This document shows, in pieces, positions 15,804-24,070 of a stretch of DNA of 47,728 bases (the first letter of the stretch is position 1; every line of letters starts with the position of its first letter). Below the pieces are notes generated by a model. It was not told the origin of the DNA. It did no database searches and worked only from the letters and a program-made list of their open reading frames with translations. This DNA comes from Nonomuraea helvata (lineage in GTDB: Bacteria > Actinomycetota > Actinomycetes > Streptosporangiales > Streptosporangiaceae), in the NCBI RefSeq assembly GCF_039535785.1, contig NZ_BAAAXV010000004.1, forward strand, positions 1 through 47,728, read 5' to 3'. A program made the position numbers and the translations under genes.

Positions 15804-17045
15804 ATGGAAGATCAGGAACGCCCCGCCTGGGCGGCCCGGCTCCAGGCCGAACGTCGAGCCCGGCTCTGGGGCATTAAGACCATGGCCGCTCAGCTCGCGG
15901 CGGCCGCCGACGCGCGCACGCGCGCCACGCTCCCCCATCGGACCAGCCTCGCGCGCTACGTGCGCTGGTGGGAGAAGGGCGAGCACGCCCCCGGCGAGCT
16001 GTACCGGGCGCTGTACGCCCGCGCCTTCGGCATCGCCGAGAGCGAGCTGTTCGCCGTCGACCAACCGCACCCCGCTCCCCCGGCCTCGCCGCTGGTCGAG
16101 CTGCCGCCGGTCGGTGACGTGCTGGCCCGGGTCAGCACGCACGTCGGCCGCCGGGTCGGCGCCGACACCGTGGCGACGCTGGCGGCCCGGGTGCACGCCC
16201 TTCGCTTGGCGGACGACGTGCTCGCCGGCGGCGACCTCATCGGCCCCGCCTTCCGCGAGCTCGACGCCGCGGTGACGGTCTACCGACGCGGCGGCCACAC
16301 CGAGCGGGTTGGGCGCGAGCTGCTCGCGCTCATCGGGGAGTTCGCCCAGATCGCGGGCTGGATCGCCAGCGATGCCGGGGACGTCGACCGCGCGGCCGCC
16401 ACCTACCGCCTGGGTATCAGCGCGGCCCGCGAGGCGGGCGCCGTGCTGCTGGAGTCGAACATCGTCGGCTCCCTCGCCTACCAGATCACCAACGGCGGCG
16501 ACCTGGCCGAGGGCATGCGCATGGCGCGGGCCTCCGTCGACGCAACGGCCTCGGTGCCCTCGGGGCGGGCCCGCGCGCTCGCCTTCGACCGGCTGGCCTG
16601 GGCCACGGCCCGGGCGGGCGACAGCCAAGCCAGCATGCGCGCGCTGGGCGACGCCTCGGCCGCGCTCGACCAGGCGACCGCCGACGAACCCGCAATCTTC
16701 TACTGGGTCGACGCCGGCGAGCTGCAGGTCATGGAGGCGCGGGTGTACACCGAACTGCGGCGGCCGCTGCGGGCGATCCCACTGCTGACCGACGTTCTCG
16801 GCCGATACGACGCCGCCCACACGCGCGAGCTCGCGCTGTACCTGTCGTGGCTGGCGGTCGCCCTGGTCGACGCGGGCGAGCCGGAAGAGGCGGCGGCCGC
16901 CGCACACCGGATGCTTGATCTGTCGGCCGACATGCCCAGCGAGCGCACCGCGGCGCGGGCCCGGGAGGTGGTTTCACGGCTGGCCGTGCATCGCGGGGTG
17001 CCTGAAGTGGCCGCGCTGCTCGACCGCCACCAGGCGGCGAGCTGA
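15804..17045 (+). CDS. XRE-type regulator with TPR-like C-terminus
   Basis: This 413-residue protein starts at ATG 15804, with GAGG just upstream. The N-terminal ~75 residues (IKTMAAQLAAAADARTRATLPHRTSLARYVRWWEKGEHAP) form a lambda-repressor-like HTH typical of actinomycete regulators. The rest is an all-helical repeat region with several TPR-like pairs (for example GDVDRAAATYRLGISAAREAGAVLL). These proteins generally act as signal-responsive regulators on mobile elements and near biosynthetic genes. It is divergent from the 15710 operon and convergent with the GntR gene. Confidence 0.8.
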   Translation: MEDQERPAWAARLQAERRARLWGIKTMAAQLAAAADARTRATLPHRTSLARYVRWWEKGEHAPGELYRALYARAFGIAESELFAVDQPHPAPPASPLVELPPVGDVLARVSTHVGRRVGADTVATLAARVHALRLADDVLAGGDLIGPAFRELDAAVTVYRRGGHTERVGRELLALIGEFAQIAGWIASDAGDVDRAAATYRLGISAAREAGAVLLESNIVGSLAYQITNGGDLAEGMRMARASVDATASVPSGRARALAFDRLAWATARAGDSQASMRALGDASAALDQATADEPAIFYWVDAGELQVMEARVYTELRRPLRAIPLLTDVLGRYDAAHTRELALYLSWLAVALVDAGEPEEAAAAAHRMLDLSADMPSERTAARAREVVSRLAVHRGVPEVAALLDRHQAAS

Positions 17046-17076
17046 CCGCGCCGGGGGTGCGGCGCAGCGCCGGGGC

Positions 17077-17373
17077 TCACTGGCCCTTGGCCTGCTCCTG
17101 CGCGCGCTCATGGGCGCGCTCGGTGACGAACGTTCCGCGTCCCTGCACCGCCTCGATCAGCCCGGCCTCGCGCAACAGGCCGAGTGCCTTGCGCACGCTG
17201 TCGCGGCCGAGGCCGTGCTCCTCCATGAGGACCTTCTCCGTGGGGATGGCCCGGCCTGACCGCAGCTGTCCAGAGGCGATCTGATCACGCAGGATCACCG
17301 CGAGCTGCCGATAGACCGGCATGGCGGCGTCGTGATCCACCTTCGCGGTCTCGCGCTCCTCGGTCATGACCAT
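17077..17373 (-). CDS. Short GntR-family repressor
   Basis: This roughly 98-residue protein is a GntR winged-helix DNA-binding domain with almost no effector domain: MPVYRQLAVILRDQIASG, PTEKVLMEEHGLGRDSVRKAL and GLIEAVQGRGTFV. Short GntR proteins of this sort (KorSA-like) repress transfer or replication operons on actinomycete plasmids and integrative elements, which is the likely role here. The start is uncertain: ATG 17373, ATG 17367 and ATG 17436 are all in frame and none has a strong ribosome-binding site. It is divergent from the 17467 gene. Confidence 0.8.
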   Translation of the reverse strand: MVMTEERETAKVDHDAAMPVYRQLAVILRDQIASGQLRSGRAIPTEKVLMEEHGLGRDSVRKALGLLREAGLIEAVQGRGTFVTERAHERAQEQAKGQ

Positions 17374-17466
17374 GGACCGTAGATGTCCGCCCACGAGGTC
17401 CTTCGCTCGCCTACGACCGCAAACAACTGCAGACATTTACCAACCACAGGGCTACGCTCGGGAAAC

Positions 17467-17742
17467 GTGAACAGGCTTGCCGGTGATCTCCACTACGCGC
17501 ACCCGTCCCCCAGGGCGGGCGCGCGGGCGATCGGATGGGGCGGGCCCGGTTGCGAGGTTCCGCGAGAGCGCTTGGTCGAGTGGACCTGTTCTTGCCTGCC
17601 GGTCCGCTATGAGCTCATCTCTGGTGCTGGGGCGATGTGGATTCGCCGTATCGAGGGCGACCAGGTGCGCGAGACGCACCGCACGGTGGCCGCGATCGTC
17701 CGCGAGATGTGGGCTGACCTGCTCGACGGCCGCGCCGCGTAA
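17467..17742 (+). CDS. Hypothetical protein, possibly leaderless
   Basis: This 91-residue protein starts at GTG 17467. TACGCT (17453-17458) lies where a -10 box would place the transcription start at or next to the GTG, and no ribosome-binding site is visible, so a leaderless mRNA is likely. A disordered start is followed by WTCSCLPVRYELISGAGAMWIRRI and RTVAAIVREMWADLL. It is divergent from and presumably controlled by the GntR repressor. The function is unknown. Confidence 0.55.
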   Translation: MNRLAGDLHYAHPSPRAGARAIGWGGPGCEVPRERLVEWTCSCLPVRYELISGAGAMWIRRIEGDQVRETHRTVAAIVREMWADLLDGRAA

Positions 17743-17750
17743 GGCGGGGG

Positions 17751-17999
17751 TCAGCCCGCCCAGACCACCTCATAAACCGAGACGGTGCGGCGGGGCCGGT
17801 CGACGTAGAACGCGGCGATGCCGAAGTCTCCGAACTCGACCTCCCGGTAGTTCGGATCGCCTCGCTGTCCGGCGCTGGAGTTCTTGAACGGGTCTTCGCC
17901 GACGCGGGCCAGGGCGTCGATGAGGGAGACGAACGCGTTCTCGGGCAGGCCGACAATGGCGGCTGATCCGGTCGCGTGGAAGATCACGCGATAGTTCAC
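17751..17999 (-). CDS. RelE/ParE-like toxin-type protein
   Basis: This 82-residue protein starts at GTG 17999, overlapping the stop of the upstream gene in a GTGA. It shows a RelE-like order: VNYRVIFHATGSAAIVGLP, a helix FVSLIDALARVGEDPF, then FGIAAFYVDRPRRTVSVYEVVW as paired strands. Members cleave ribosome-bound mRNA or inhibit gyrase. The tight overlap with a DUF6247 protein supports an antitoxin-toxin pair. Catalytic residues cannot be assigned with certainty. Confidence 0.7.
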   Translation of the reverse strand: MNYRVIFHATGSAAIVGLPENAFVSLIDALARVGEDPFKNSSAGQRGDPNYREVEFGDFGIAAFYVDRPRRTVSVYEVVWAG

Positions 18000-18334
18000 G
18001 CAGCGCCCCCGGCGCGCTCGGCGAGGACGTCGGCGAGCGTGCGGCCTGGGAACGGAGTCTCGACCTGGTCGGCCTCCAGCCACGGGCCCCCGGAGCCGGC
18101 GCGGGCCTCCTCGGCGCGCTGGTCGTGACCAGGGCGGGAGTACATGATCGCGCGCAGGTGCCAGCGCTTGAGAACCTGCTGCAGCTCGCGGTAGCGCCAC
18201 GTCTCGTGCGCGGCCGCGACCATGGCGGCGCGGTAGTCGTTCAGGAACGCCTCGCGATGCTGCTGCGGCAACGTGCTCAGGATGTCGTCAGGGTCGTACC
18301 CGGGGCCGTGGGGCTCGGCTGGCTGAGCTGACAC
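17996..18334 (-). CDS. DUF6247 family protein, probable antitoxin partner
   Basis: This 112-residue protein has the DUF6247 core LPQQHREAFLNDYRAAMVAAAHETWRYRELQQVLKRWHLRAIMYSRPG, then an acidic tail with a terminal helix (LADVLAERAGG). DUF6247 proteins are very common in actinomycetes, often next to RelE-like genes, as here with a GTGA overlap. The first ~60 nt overlap the end of the upstream reverse gene. Its role as antitoxin is inferred from context. Confidence 0.75.
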   Translation of the reverse strand: MSAQPAEPHGPGYDPDDILSTLPQQHREAFLNDYRAAMVAAAHETWRYRELQQVLKRWHLRAIMYSRPGHDQRAEEARAGSGGPWLEADQVETPFPGRTLADVLAERAGGAA

Positions 18335-18570
18335 GGTGCGCCCTCCTGATCGTCTGGTCTGTGCTGATTCAGCCTACTGCTCCCGGGCTTCGACGTCAGG
18401 GGCCACGCGTCAGGGCCGAGGCGAGCGTCCAGGCGAAGCGCGACGTCGGCGGGCACCTGCTCGCGGCTGATCCAGCGGGCACCGCACAGGCACACCACGG
18501 CGGGGGCGGCTTGGTCGTCGTCGATCAGCGGTACGGCTACGTCGTGCGGGCACAGGGCGGGGTCGGTCAT
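18277..18570 (-). CDS. Small Cys-containing protein (97 residues)
   Basis: ATG 18570 has no ribosome-binding site and may be leaderless. The N-terminal half, CPHDVAVPLIDDDQAA and CLCGARWISREQVPADVALRLDARLG, is coding-like with a possible metal site. The last ~20 residues are read through the start of the DUF6247 gene in another frame (58-nt overlap). The function is unknown. Confidence 0.5.
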   Translation of the reverse strand: MTDPALCPHDVAVPLIDDDQAAPAVVCLCGARWISREQVPADVALRLDARLGPDAWPLTSKPGSSRLNQHRPDDQEGAPCQLSQPSPTAPGTTLTTS

Positions 18571-18657
18571 GAGGTGCGACCGTAGCCCCGGCGGGGCCCC
18601 GGAACTGGGCGGACGCCGGAATCGGCGGGTTCGTCCGGGGCCTTGGCACCCTTCGGG

Positions 18658-18939
18658 TCAGCCTGTCCCGAGAGCGGGCGGGCGCCGGCGGGATGGCCGC
18701 CGCGTCGGCGGAGTGGCTACCGGGTCGGCGTCGACCCGCTCAGCGTGCACCCGGTACGGCCCGGCGGCGGTCGCGGTGGAGACGTCGAACACGACGCGCA
18801 CGCCGGGCCCGCGCCGGTTGGCCAGCTCGGCGACGTCCCCGAGCTGCAGCGCGGGGTGGCCACGCAAAGCCGCGAGGACCAGGGCGGCGACCTCGCGCAC
18901 CCGGTCGGTGTCATCGCCCATGAGCCGGAGTTGCACCAT
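18658..18939 (-). CDS. Small alpha/beta protein (93 residues)
   Basis: The ATG at 18939 overlaps the previous stop by one base (TGATG), so it is translationally coupled to the 394-residue protein. MVQLRLMGDDTDRVREVAALVLAALRGHP and VRVVFDVSTATAAGPYRVHAERV suggest a single alpha/beta domain; the tail is basic and proline-rich. It is unrecognised. Confidence 0.65.
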   Translation of the reverse strand: MVQLRLMGDDTDRVREVAALVLAALRGHPALQLGDVAELANRRGPGVRVVFDVSTATAAGPYRVHAERVDADPVATPPTRRPSRRRPPALGTG

Positions 18940-20123
18940 CAGGCGAGCACCTCCCCGGCGTCCGCCCGGTCGAGAGCGCCGCCCTCCACAGTCACGTACG
19001 TGACGTGCCGGTCCTCCTGGTCCTCACGGGCGGGCACCGTGGCGGTCACCTCGCGCCGCCGCAGCCGCCCCGCCTCGGTCAGCGTCTCCAGGACGCTGGC
19101 GGTCCCCGAGGCCGACCCGTGAATGGTGAGCCGCACCGCATCCTTCAGGGACGGCAGCAGCGTGTTGTCTCGGGACGGGCTCAGCCCCGGGCGGCCGGCG
19201 TCTGGGGTGTCGGCCATCCGGCGAAGCAGCAGCCACAACCGGTCGGCCGTCCCCGGCGGCCAGGGCTCGCGCAGACGGCGCGTGGCGGGGTCCAGCTCCC
19301 CACGCCACTGCGCAACCCGGTCCCGAACCGTCCCCGGCCATCCGTCCCCGTGCCGCCGCTCCTCCTCTGGTGCGCTGAGCCGCACAGGGGAACCAAGAGC
19401 GGCCAGGCGGTCGGTCACCGGGGCGAGCGGGCGGTCGTCCCAGCCGATCAGGCGGCGGCCGTCGAGCACGGCCCGCAGCGCCTCAGCGCCTGCGGCCGCG
19501 GGCACCGCGTCGGCGGGTGCGCCGGACGTACGCGGCCCAGCGAGCCGTACGAGCACGTCGAGCAGCCGGGCCCCGGTGCGGTCCACCGCCTGTACCCGGG
19601 CGGCCAGCGGCGGCCGTGCCCGCCCGGCCGGAGTCGGTGGGGCCTCGTGCAGGTGCACCCAGACCACCGCCGTGGCGTCGTCGTCCAGGATGCCGCGCGC
19701 CCAGGTGGTCAGCACCGCGCGGCGTTCGCGGAGCTTGATCTGTTCGGCGACCAGGAGGGCGATGTGGTTGCAGGCCACGCACCGCGGCCTCTGCCCACGT
19801 ACGGCGAGGCCCTGCTGACACTGGGCCCCGCAGTCGGCGCACACGCGCTGCGTGGCGGTCGCCCGCCGCTCGGCCGCCGCGAGTTGGCCAGCGGTGGCCC
19901 GGGTCGGCGGGCAGTCGGCCACCCCGTACAGCGGGATGTCCATGTCCTTGCCGCGCCAGTCCTGCCCGGCGACGTAGCCGGCCACCGGCCCGCCGACCTC
20001 GCGCGGCAGGTCCGCACCGGCGAGCTGGGTCTTGCTGGCTAGGTTCCAGGGCACCTCGGACCACCGCTGGTAGTAAACGGGGTCCGGCGGCGCGGGTGCG
20101 CCCTCCGGCTCGTACTCGACCAT
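18939..20123 (-). CDS. Zinc-ribbon protein with DnaQ-like segment, unknown
   Basis: This 394-residue protein starts at ATG 20123 with GGAGG at a spacing of 5. Residues ~94-118 hold CADCGAQC...RCVACNH, a zinc ribbon. The stretch ~148-245 (TAVVWVHLHEAPP, VQAVDRTGARLLDVLVRLAG, LDGRRLIGWDDRPLAPVTDRL) follows the order of DnaQ-like 3'-5' exonucleases, but the first acidic motif is not intact. The end (SLKDAVRLTIHGSASGTASVLETLTEAGRLRRRE) resembles a winged helix. It may be a degenerate exonuclease turned DNA-binding protein; this is inference. The upstream region carries an AGTTTGCAAACT palindrome. Confidence 0.6.
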   Translation of the reverse strand: MVEYEPEGAPAPPDPVYYQRWSEVPWNLASKTQLAGADLPREVGGPVAGYVAGQDWRGKDMDIPLYGVADCPPTRATAGQLAAAERRATATQRVCADCGAQCQQGLAVRGQRPRCVACNHIALLVAEQIKLRERRAVLTTWARGILDDDATAVVWVHLHEAPPTPAGRARPPLAARVQAVDRTGARLLDVLVRLAGPRTSGAPADAVPAAAGAEALRAVLDGRRLIGWDDRPLAPVTDRLAALGSPVRLSAPEEERRHGDGWPGTVRDRVAQWRGELDPATRRLREPWPPGTADRLWLLLRRMADTPDAGRPGLSPSRDNTLLPSLKDAVRLTIHGSASGTASVLETLTEAGRLRRREVTATVPAREDQEDRHVTYVTVEGGALDRADAGEVLA

Positions 20124-20244
20124 CTGGGCCTCCGTTCGGCTCTCGGGGATCGCGGTCCCCTGGGGGTGTTCTGTTGCTGCCGACCGTACGCCGCGTGACC
20201 GACAATCCGCAACTCGGCATATGGCCGCTGACCAGCAGCTTTCA

Positions 20245-20256
20245 AGTTTGCAAACT
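20245..20256. promoter_or_regulatory. AGTTTGCAAACT palindrome, copy 1
   Basis: A perfect 12-bp palindrome 122 bp upstream of the 20123 start and just past the 20271 stop. The same sequence recurs at 20882-20893, suggesting an operator for one plasmid regulator. Confidence 0.65.
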
Positions 20257-20270
20257 AATGTGACGCGGGC

Positions 20271-20855
20271 TCAGCCACGCGGGAGCGCCCGGGCGACGGC
20301 GGCCCGGAGAACGTCACCGGGGGTGATCACCTCGGCGGCCAGCGACTGGTAGCGCTCAAACAGCGCGCCATCGGCGGGCGTGATCGGCCCGGGGTTGGCG
20401 TCCCGCAGGCTGCGAATCTCGACGATCGCAGGCATGCTCACGTGCGCGCACGCCGCTTGCAGCCGCTCGGCGAGCTCGGCGGGCAGGCGCATGGGGATCA
20501 CCTCCGGCCAGGCGCCGTCCTGGCTGCCTGGCCAGCGCCCGGAGTGCGGCGCGGTCGGCGGGGGCGGTGGCCACGGGTGGTCCCATCCCCTCTCCCTCAG
20601 CTCGGCCCGGACCGCGTGCGTCATCAGCACGTCGACCGAGTCGCACAGCTCGCCGCGCTGGCGCAGGCCATGCAGGTGCGAGCGGGCCTGGGCGCGCACC
20701 CGGGCGCGCTCGGCGGCCGGCGCGTCCGGCTCGACGGGGAAGAGGTCGGCCAGGATCGCGCGGCGCGTGGCCTTCTCAGCGGCCAGGCGCTCGGCCAGGC
20801 GGGCGCGGGTGCCGTAGGCGACGCGGGCCTGAACGGGTGTCACTGCTGCGGGCAT
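20271..20855 (-). CDS. Hypothetical protein (194 residues)
   Basis: ATG 20855 (MPAAVTPVQARVAYG) is chosen over the extended start at 20900, because AGGATGG lies just upstream and the longer version would bury an operator-like palindrome in coding sequence. The protein is helical and arginine-rich: RARLAERLAAEKATRRAILADLFP, ARSHLHGLRQRGEL, VLMTHAVRAELRERGW. A loop of prolines is followed by a second helical part (AELAERLQAACAHVSMPAI). It is unrecognised. It precedes the 18939 operon on the same strand. Confidence 0.6.
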   Translation of the reverse strand: MPAAVTPVQARVAYGTRARLAERLAAEKATRRAILADLFPVEPDAPAAERARVRAQARSHLHGLRQRGELCDSVDVLMTHAVRAELRERGWDHPWPPPPPTAPHSGRWPGSQDGAWPEVIPMRLPAELAERLQAACAHVSMPAIVEIRSLRDANPGPITPADGALFERYQSLAAEVITPGDVLRAAVARALPRG

Positions 20856-20880
20856 GGATCCATCCTGACGGGCGGAAAGT

Positions 20881-20894
20881 AAGTTTGCAAACTT
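20881..20894. promoter_or_regulatory. AAGTTTGCAAACTT palindrome, copy 2
   Basis: A perfect 14-bp palindrome 26 bp upstream of the 20855 start, in the position of a repressor operator overlapping the promoter. Its core 12 bp are identical to the copy at 20245. Confidence 0.7.
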
Positions 20895-21005
20895 CAACAC
20901 CCGGCTCCCGCCGGTGATGGCCCCTGCGCCTGGGCGGGCGGTCGCCGGGCCGGCGGCCGGATGGCCGCCGAGTGGCCCTGACCTCCCCGCCCGGGCTCTC
21001 CCGGT

Positions 21006-21869
21006 TCAGCCTGAGCCGTACATCTGGTGGCACGCGGCGTTGCGAATGGCGAACTCGGGTTTGTTCGGCGGGAACAGCTGATCACACTTCTTGTCCATGA
21101 TCGTGCCGCCGCTACTGATCGTGCCTGTGCCGGTACTGCCGCCGGGCCGGTCGGAGTCTCCCCCGCTGCGGGGCTTGGTTGTCCTTTTCGGGCGAGGCTT
21201 CTCCTGCTGCTGTTCGGCCGCTGGCGGGTCGGGCTCGACCGACATGCGCCGGTCACCTTTGCGGACCTCACTTTCTCCGGCCCGCTCGCGCGGCTTGCGC
21301 GTGCTGTGCGGCGTGGGCGGCAGGGCAGTTGTTGGGGCAGGGCTGGCGCTCGGTGTTTTGTCGAGCAAGCTCGTCGTGGTCGGCGTCGGGGTGGCGAAGT
21401 ACGGCGTCCTCGAGTCGAGCGGCGTCGGCGTGGTCTCGCGGGTTTCGACGTAGCGAAGCGTCGCGACCGGTGCGGGCGTCGGGCTCGCCTGCGCCTCGGT
21501 TGGAGCGTCTGGCCAGGCTGCCCAGACGGCCAGGCCCACGGCGGTCGCGAGGATACCGGCGGCCGGGGCGACTGCGCGCCAGTCGACGCGCGAGGTGTCA
21601 GGGCCGTACCAAACTGCGCCGTCTTCCTCGTCGTTGTCGGGAGGCGTCGGCGTGGAGTACCGCCGCGGGTACAGCGGCGCGGCCGGCCCGCTGTCGTCGA
21701 CGGACCTCCCGGCGTCGTCGTGGGATTCCTCGTTGCTCGGGCCGGTGCCTGGGCTCGGCGGCGGGCCTGCGTCGGCAGGCTCGGGCGGCTGGCCCATGCC
21801 GTACGGCGCGCGGCGCCACGGCCGGTCTGCCGATGCCGAGAGGGTGGGGTCGTCGTGCTCACCGTGCAT
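21006..21869 (-). CDS. Single-pass membrane protein with Thr/Pro-rich outer domain
   Basis: This 287-residue protein starts at ATG 21869 (GAGGGAG upstream); an in-frame ATG at 21896 is the alternative. The order is an acidic, proline-rich cytoplasmic part, a TM helix at about 99-119 (AVAPAAGILATAVGLAVWAAW), a long Thr/Ser/Pro linker of the wall-spanning kind, and a small C-terminal domain with two cysteines (CDQLFPPNKPEFAIRNAACHQMYG) that may form a disulfide outside the cell. Proteins like this occur in actinomycete transfer regions; it could be a channel or surface component. It is not otherwise recognised. Confidence 0.7.
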   Translation of the reverse strand: MHGEHDDPTLSASADRPWRRAPYGMGQPPEPADAGPPPSPGTGPSNEESHDDAGRSVDDSGPAAPLYPRRYSTPTPPDNDEEDGAVWYGPDTSRVDWRAVAPAAGILATAVGLAVWAAWPDAPTEAQASPTPAPVATLRYVETRETTPTPLDSRTPYFATPTPTTTSLLDKTPSASPAPTTALPPTPHSTRKPRERAGESEVRKGDRRMSVEPDPPAAEQQQEKPRPKRTTKPRSGGDSDRPGGSTGTGTISSGGTIMDKKCDQLFPPNKPEFAIRNAACHQMYGSG

Positions 21870-22122
21870 GGCGTCTCCCTCGGTCACTCCTGACATGCCC
21901 CAGCCTGGCCGAACCGATTCGGGTTCGGAGCGTTACGCGCTATGGCGAGGTGGTTCTGTGACCAGCGGAAACGGTCCAAACCTCCGGAAATGCGGACGGG
22001 TCGGCGCAGCCTCTCGGGCGGGCTCAGCGATCAGCTCGGCGGGCCGTACGACGAACGGCTAACCTGCGTTCGGCCGAGACGGCGCGGCCGCTGGCGGGAG
22101 GCTCGATCGGAGGAGAGCGCGG

Positions 22123-22398
22123 ATGGATCGCGGAACGCTGCTGGCGGTGCTGGCGGCTACGCCCGCCCCCTCGGGCGGGCTCAACACGGCGGGCCTTGCC
22201 GCCTTCCTGCGCTCCTTCTTCGCTCCGCTGTTCCTCGCGGTCGTCTCGGTTGTGGCGCTGGTCTTCCTGTTCACGCGGGAGCTCACGCGCTTTGCTCAGT
22301 TCATGTTGCTCGCCATCGCTATTGGCGTGATCTTCTACGTGCCGAACATCATCGAGGTTCTGGCGAAGGGCGTTGCGGGTGCGCTCGGGGTCCGCTGA
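22123..22398 (+). CDS. Small two-helix membrane protein, VirB2/pilin-like
   Basis: This 91-residue protein starts at ATG 22123 with an excellent GGAGGAG. A short N-terminal segment with LLAVLAATPAPSGG, then two membrane helices (about 33-52 and 58-80) and a short basic end, give the size and topology of VirB2-type conjugation components in Gram-positive systems. There is no recognisable cleavage site. It stands alone, away from the other transfer genes. A small holin-like protein is the alternative. Confidence 0.65.
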   Translation: MDRGTLLAVLAATPAPSGGLNTAGLAAFLRSFFAPLFLAVVSVVALVFLFTRELTRFAQFMLLAIAIGVIFYVPNIIEVLAKGVAGALGVR

Positions 22399-22778
22399 CG
22401 GGGTGGGCAGGCGAGAGCCTTCGGCCCTCCGGGGCCCCTCCTCCACCGGTGGCCCGCCGGACTCCCGCCTTCCCCACGTCGGCGCGAGGTGATCACGCCG
22501 TTGTGGCGGAGCATACAGTAACCATTCGGACACCGCTGGTGATTTTCGGAGTCCCAAGCGCCCCACCTCCCAGGCTTGCATATTCATGCAATGGGGCTGC
22601 ATAAACGGACCCCAAAGCGGCATAAATGGGACGTTCTTCCGCAGGGAACAAGGCATCCAAATCGACTCGGCGCATTTCCGCTGGTCAGAGCCTTGATCGC
22701 GAAATCCTAGACCGGACAGAATCAGTGCACTGTAGCGTTACTGATCAGTAGGGCACTGTCGGCGGTGTGGTCCCGGCG
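22399..22778. other. Intergenic region with AT-richer segment and palindrome
   Basis: No supported gene. Bases 22550-22700 are clearly more A+T-rich than the surroundings. The perfect palindrome TACTGATCAGTA (22739-22750) lies near the 3' end of the reverse gene ending at 22779. A 60-codon reverse ORF (22493-22675) has no ribosome-binding site and atypical codons and is not called. Confidence 0.4.
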
Positions 22779-23114
22779 CTACTCGGCGGGGCGGGACGGC
22801 CTGAGCATGTCGACACGGCTCACGGTGATGAGCAGCCGATGCACGGGCGCCCCGCCGGTCTCAGTGAGATGGCGCTCAGCTGAGGGGCAGTGCTCGTCAG
22901 CGATGAAGTTGATGCCCAGCATCGTGGTGTAGGGGCGGGCGGCCATCCAGGCCCCGGCCGCGTGCAGCAGATCCGACTCTTCCCCGCCGGTGAACACCAC
23001 CACGTCTTCTAGGCGTTCCTCCTGCTCGACGGGCCCGTGATACGTGGTCACCTGCTCCCGGTCACTGGGCAGGATCCGGCGGTTAGCGTCCTCATCTCGT
23101 GCCACGATCACCAC
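22779..23114 (-). CDS. Hypothetical protein (111 residues)
   Basis: It starts at one of two consecutive GTG codons (23114 or 23111), with no strong ribosome-binding site. The acidic alpha/beta domain has VVVFTGGEESDLLHAAGAWMAARPYTTMLGINF and RLLITVSRVDM. No family is recognised. It stands alone and divergent from the HTH gene at 23203. Confidence 0.55.
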   Translation of the reverse strand: MVIVARDEDANRRILPSDREQVTTYHGPVEQEERLEDVVVFTGGEESDLLHAAGAWMAARPYTTMLGINFIADEHCPSAERHLTETGGAPVHRLLITVSRVDMLRPSRPAE

Positions 23115-23202
23115 AGTAACCCGCCCAATCGGGGCTGACGAGCGTCGGAATGAGCGTCCCGCCAGGGGGACCCGGTGCCGAATGCGTCCGTGATGGGCGG
23201 GG

Positions 23203-23967
23203 ATGACCGGGTGTATGGGGCGTCACCCGCAGGAGGAGCCAGGCCGGGCAGGCTCCGCGCTGAACGTAGATCAGGCCCGCGCGCTGACCGTGCAGATCCG
23301 CGAGGCTATCGCCGCCGTGCAGCAGGCCGGGGCTGTGCTGGCTGAGCGGGTCCACCGAGCCCACGAGGGCCGGATCTGGCGCCCGCTGGGCTACCCCTCG
23401 TGGGGTGAGTACGCCGCCGCCGAGTTTGGTATAAGCCGGGCACAGGCGTACCGGCTGGTCGACATCGCCGCCACCGCCGGGAAGCTGGTGGAGGTGGCCA
23501 CGGCCATGGCCGGCACGTCTCCCGTGGGAGACACTCTGGGCCTGTCCGGGCGAGCGTTGCGCGATGTCCGCGACCGGGTGGACCAGGTCGCGGCGGCGCT
23601 GGCACGCCTCGTTGGCCAGGTCCGTGCTGCCGACGAGCTGACGGGGGACGACGTCGCCGAGCTACTGCGCCGGGCCGTGGCCGAGGTGCGTGCTATGCCT
23701 CCGGAGCCGCCACCGCTGCCACCGGCGGCACCGGGTGAGTCCGCCCACGTTCGTGAGGGGCGGAGGATGATCGAGGAGCTGTACGCGGGTGCGGCCGAGC
23801 TCGGGCTGATGTGCCTGGAGATCGCTCCCGGTTATCTGTCGGACGCGGACGCCGTCATAGCGCTGGAGGTGTTCGCCGAGGAGGTCGGCCTGGACCTGGA
23901 CGGCGTCCTGGCCCACCGGCGGTTCGCGCTAACGGGCGACCGCCGGTGTCTCCGGGGCGTTCTGTAG
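23203..23967 (+). CDS. ParB-like/plasmid HTH protein
   Basis: This 254-residue protein contains IWRPLGYPSWGEYAAAEFGISRAQAYRLVDIAATAG (about 56-92), the W-x-x-Y...HTH arrangement seen in plasmid and phage proteins related to ParB-type DNA binding. The 41768 protein carries the same motif (FEEYCAERWGMSRQHAYRLI). A proline linker and a helical C-terminal domain (LGLMCLEIAPGYLSDADAVIALEVF) follow. It probably binds DNA and may regulate the neighbouring gene. The start could also be ATG 23215. Confidence 0.65.
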   Translation: MTGCMGRHPQEEPGRAGSALNVDQARALTVQIREAIAAVQQAGAVLAERVHRAHEGRIWRPLGYPSWGEYAAAEFGISRAQAYRLVDIAATAGKLVEVATAMAGTSPVGDTLGLSGRALRDVRDRVDQVAAALARLVGQVRAADELTGDDVAELLRRAVAEVRAMPPEPPPLPPAAPGESAHVREGRRMIEELYAGAAELGLMCLEIAPGYLSDADAVIALEVFAEEVGLDLDGVLAHRRFALTGDRRCLRGVL

Positions 23968-24070
23968 CGGGGCTGACCCGACAGAACTCAATGCAGCCAA
24001 GAATTGCGGTGCGTACGCTGCGATTGACGAAAGGGCTTCCCGCCCTCCCCTGCTCGATGGGAGACCCAGC

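Noticed and set aside
15711..16907. Long upstream part of the reverse 519-codon frame
   Set aside because: Only the last 120 codons (to 15710) are coding-like; the rest is antisense to the XRE/TPR regulator.
22493..22675. 60-codon reverse ORF
   Set aside because: No ribosome-binding site and codon choice unlike the rest; kept only as an AT-richer stretch.
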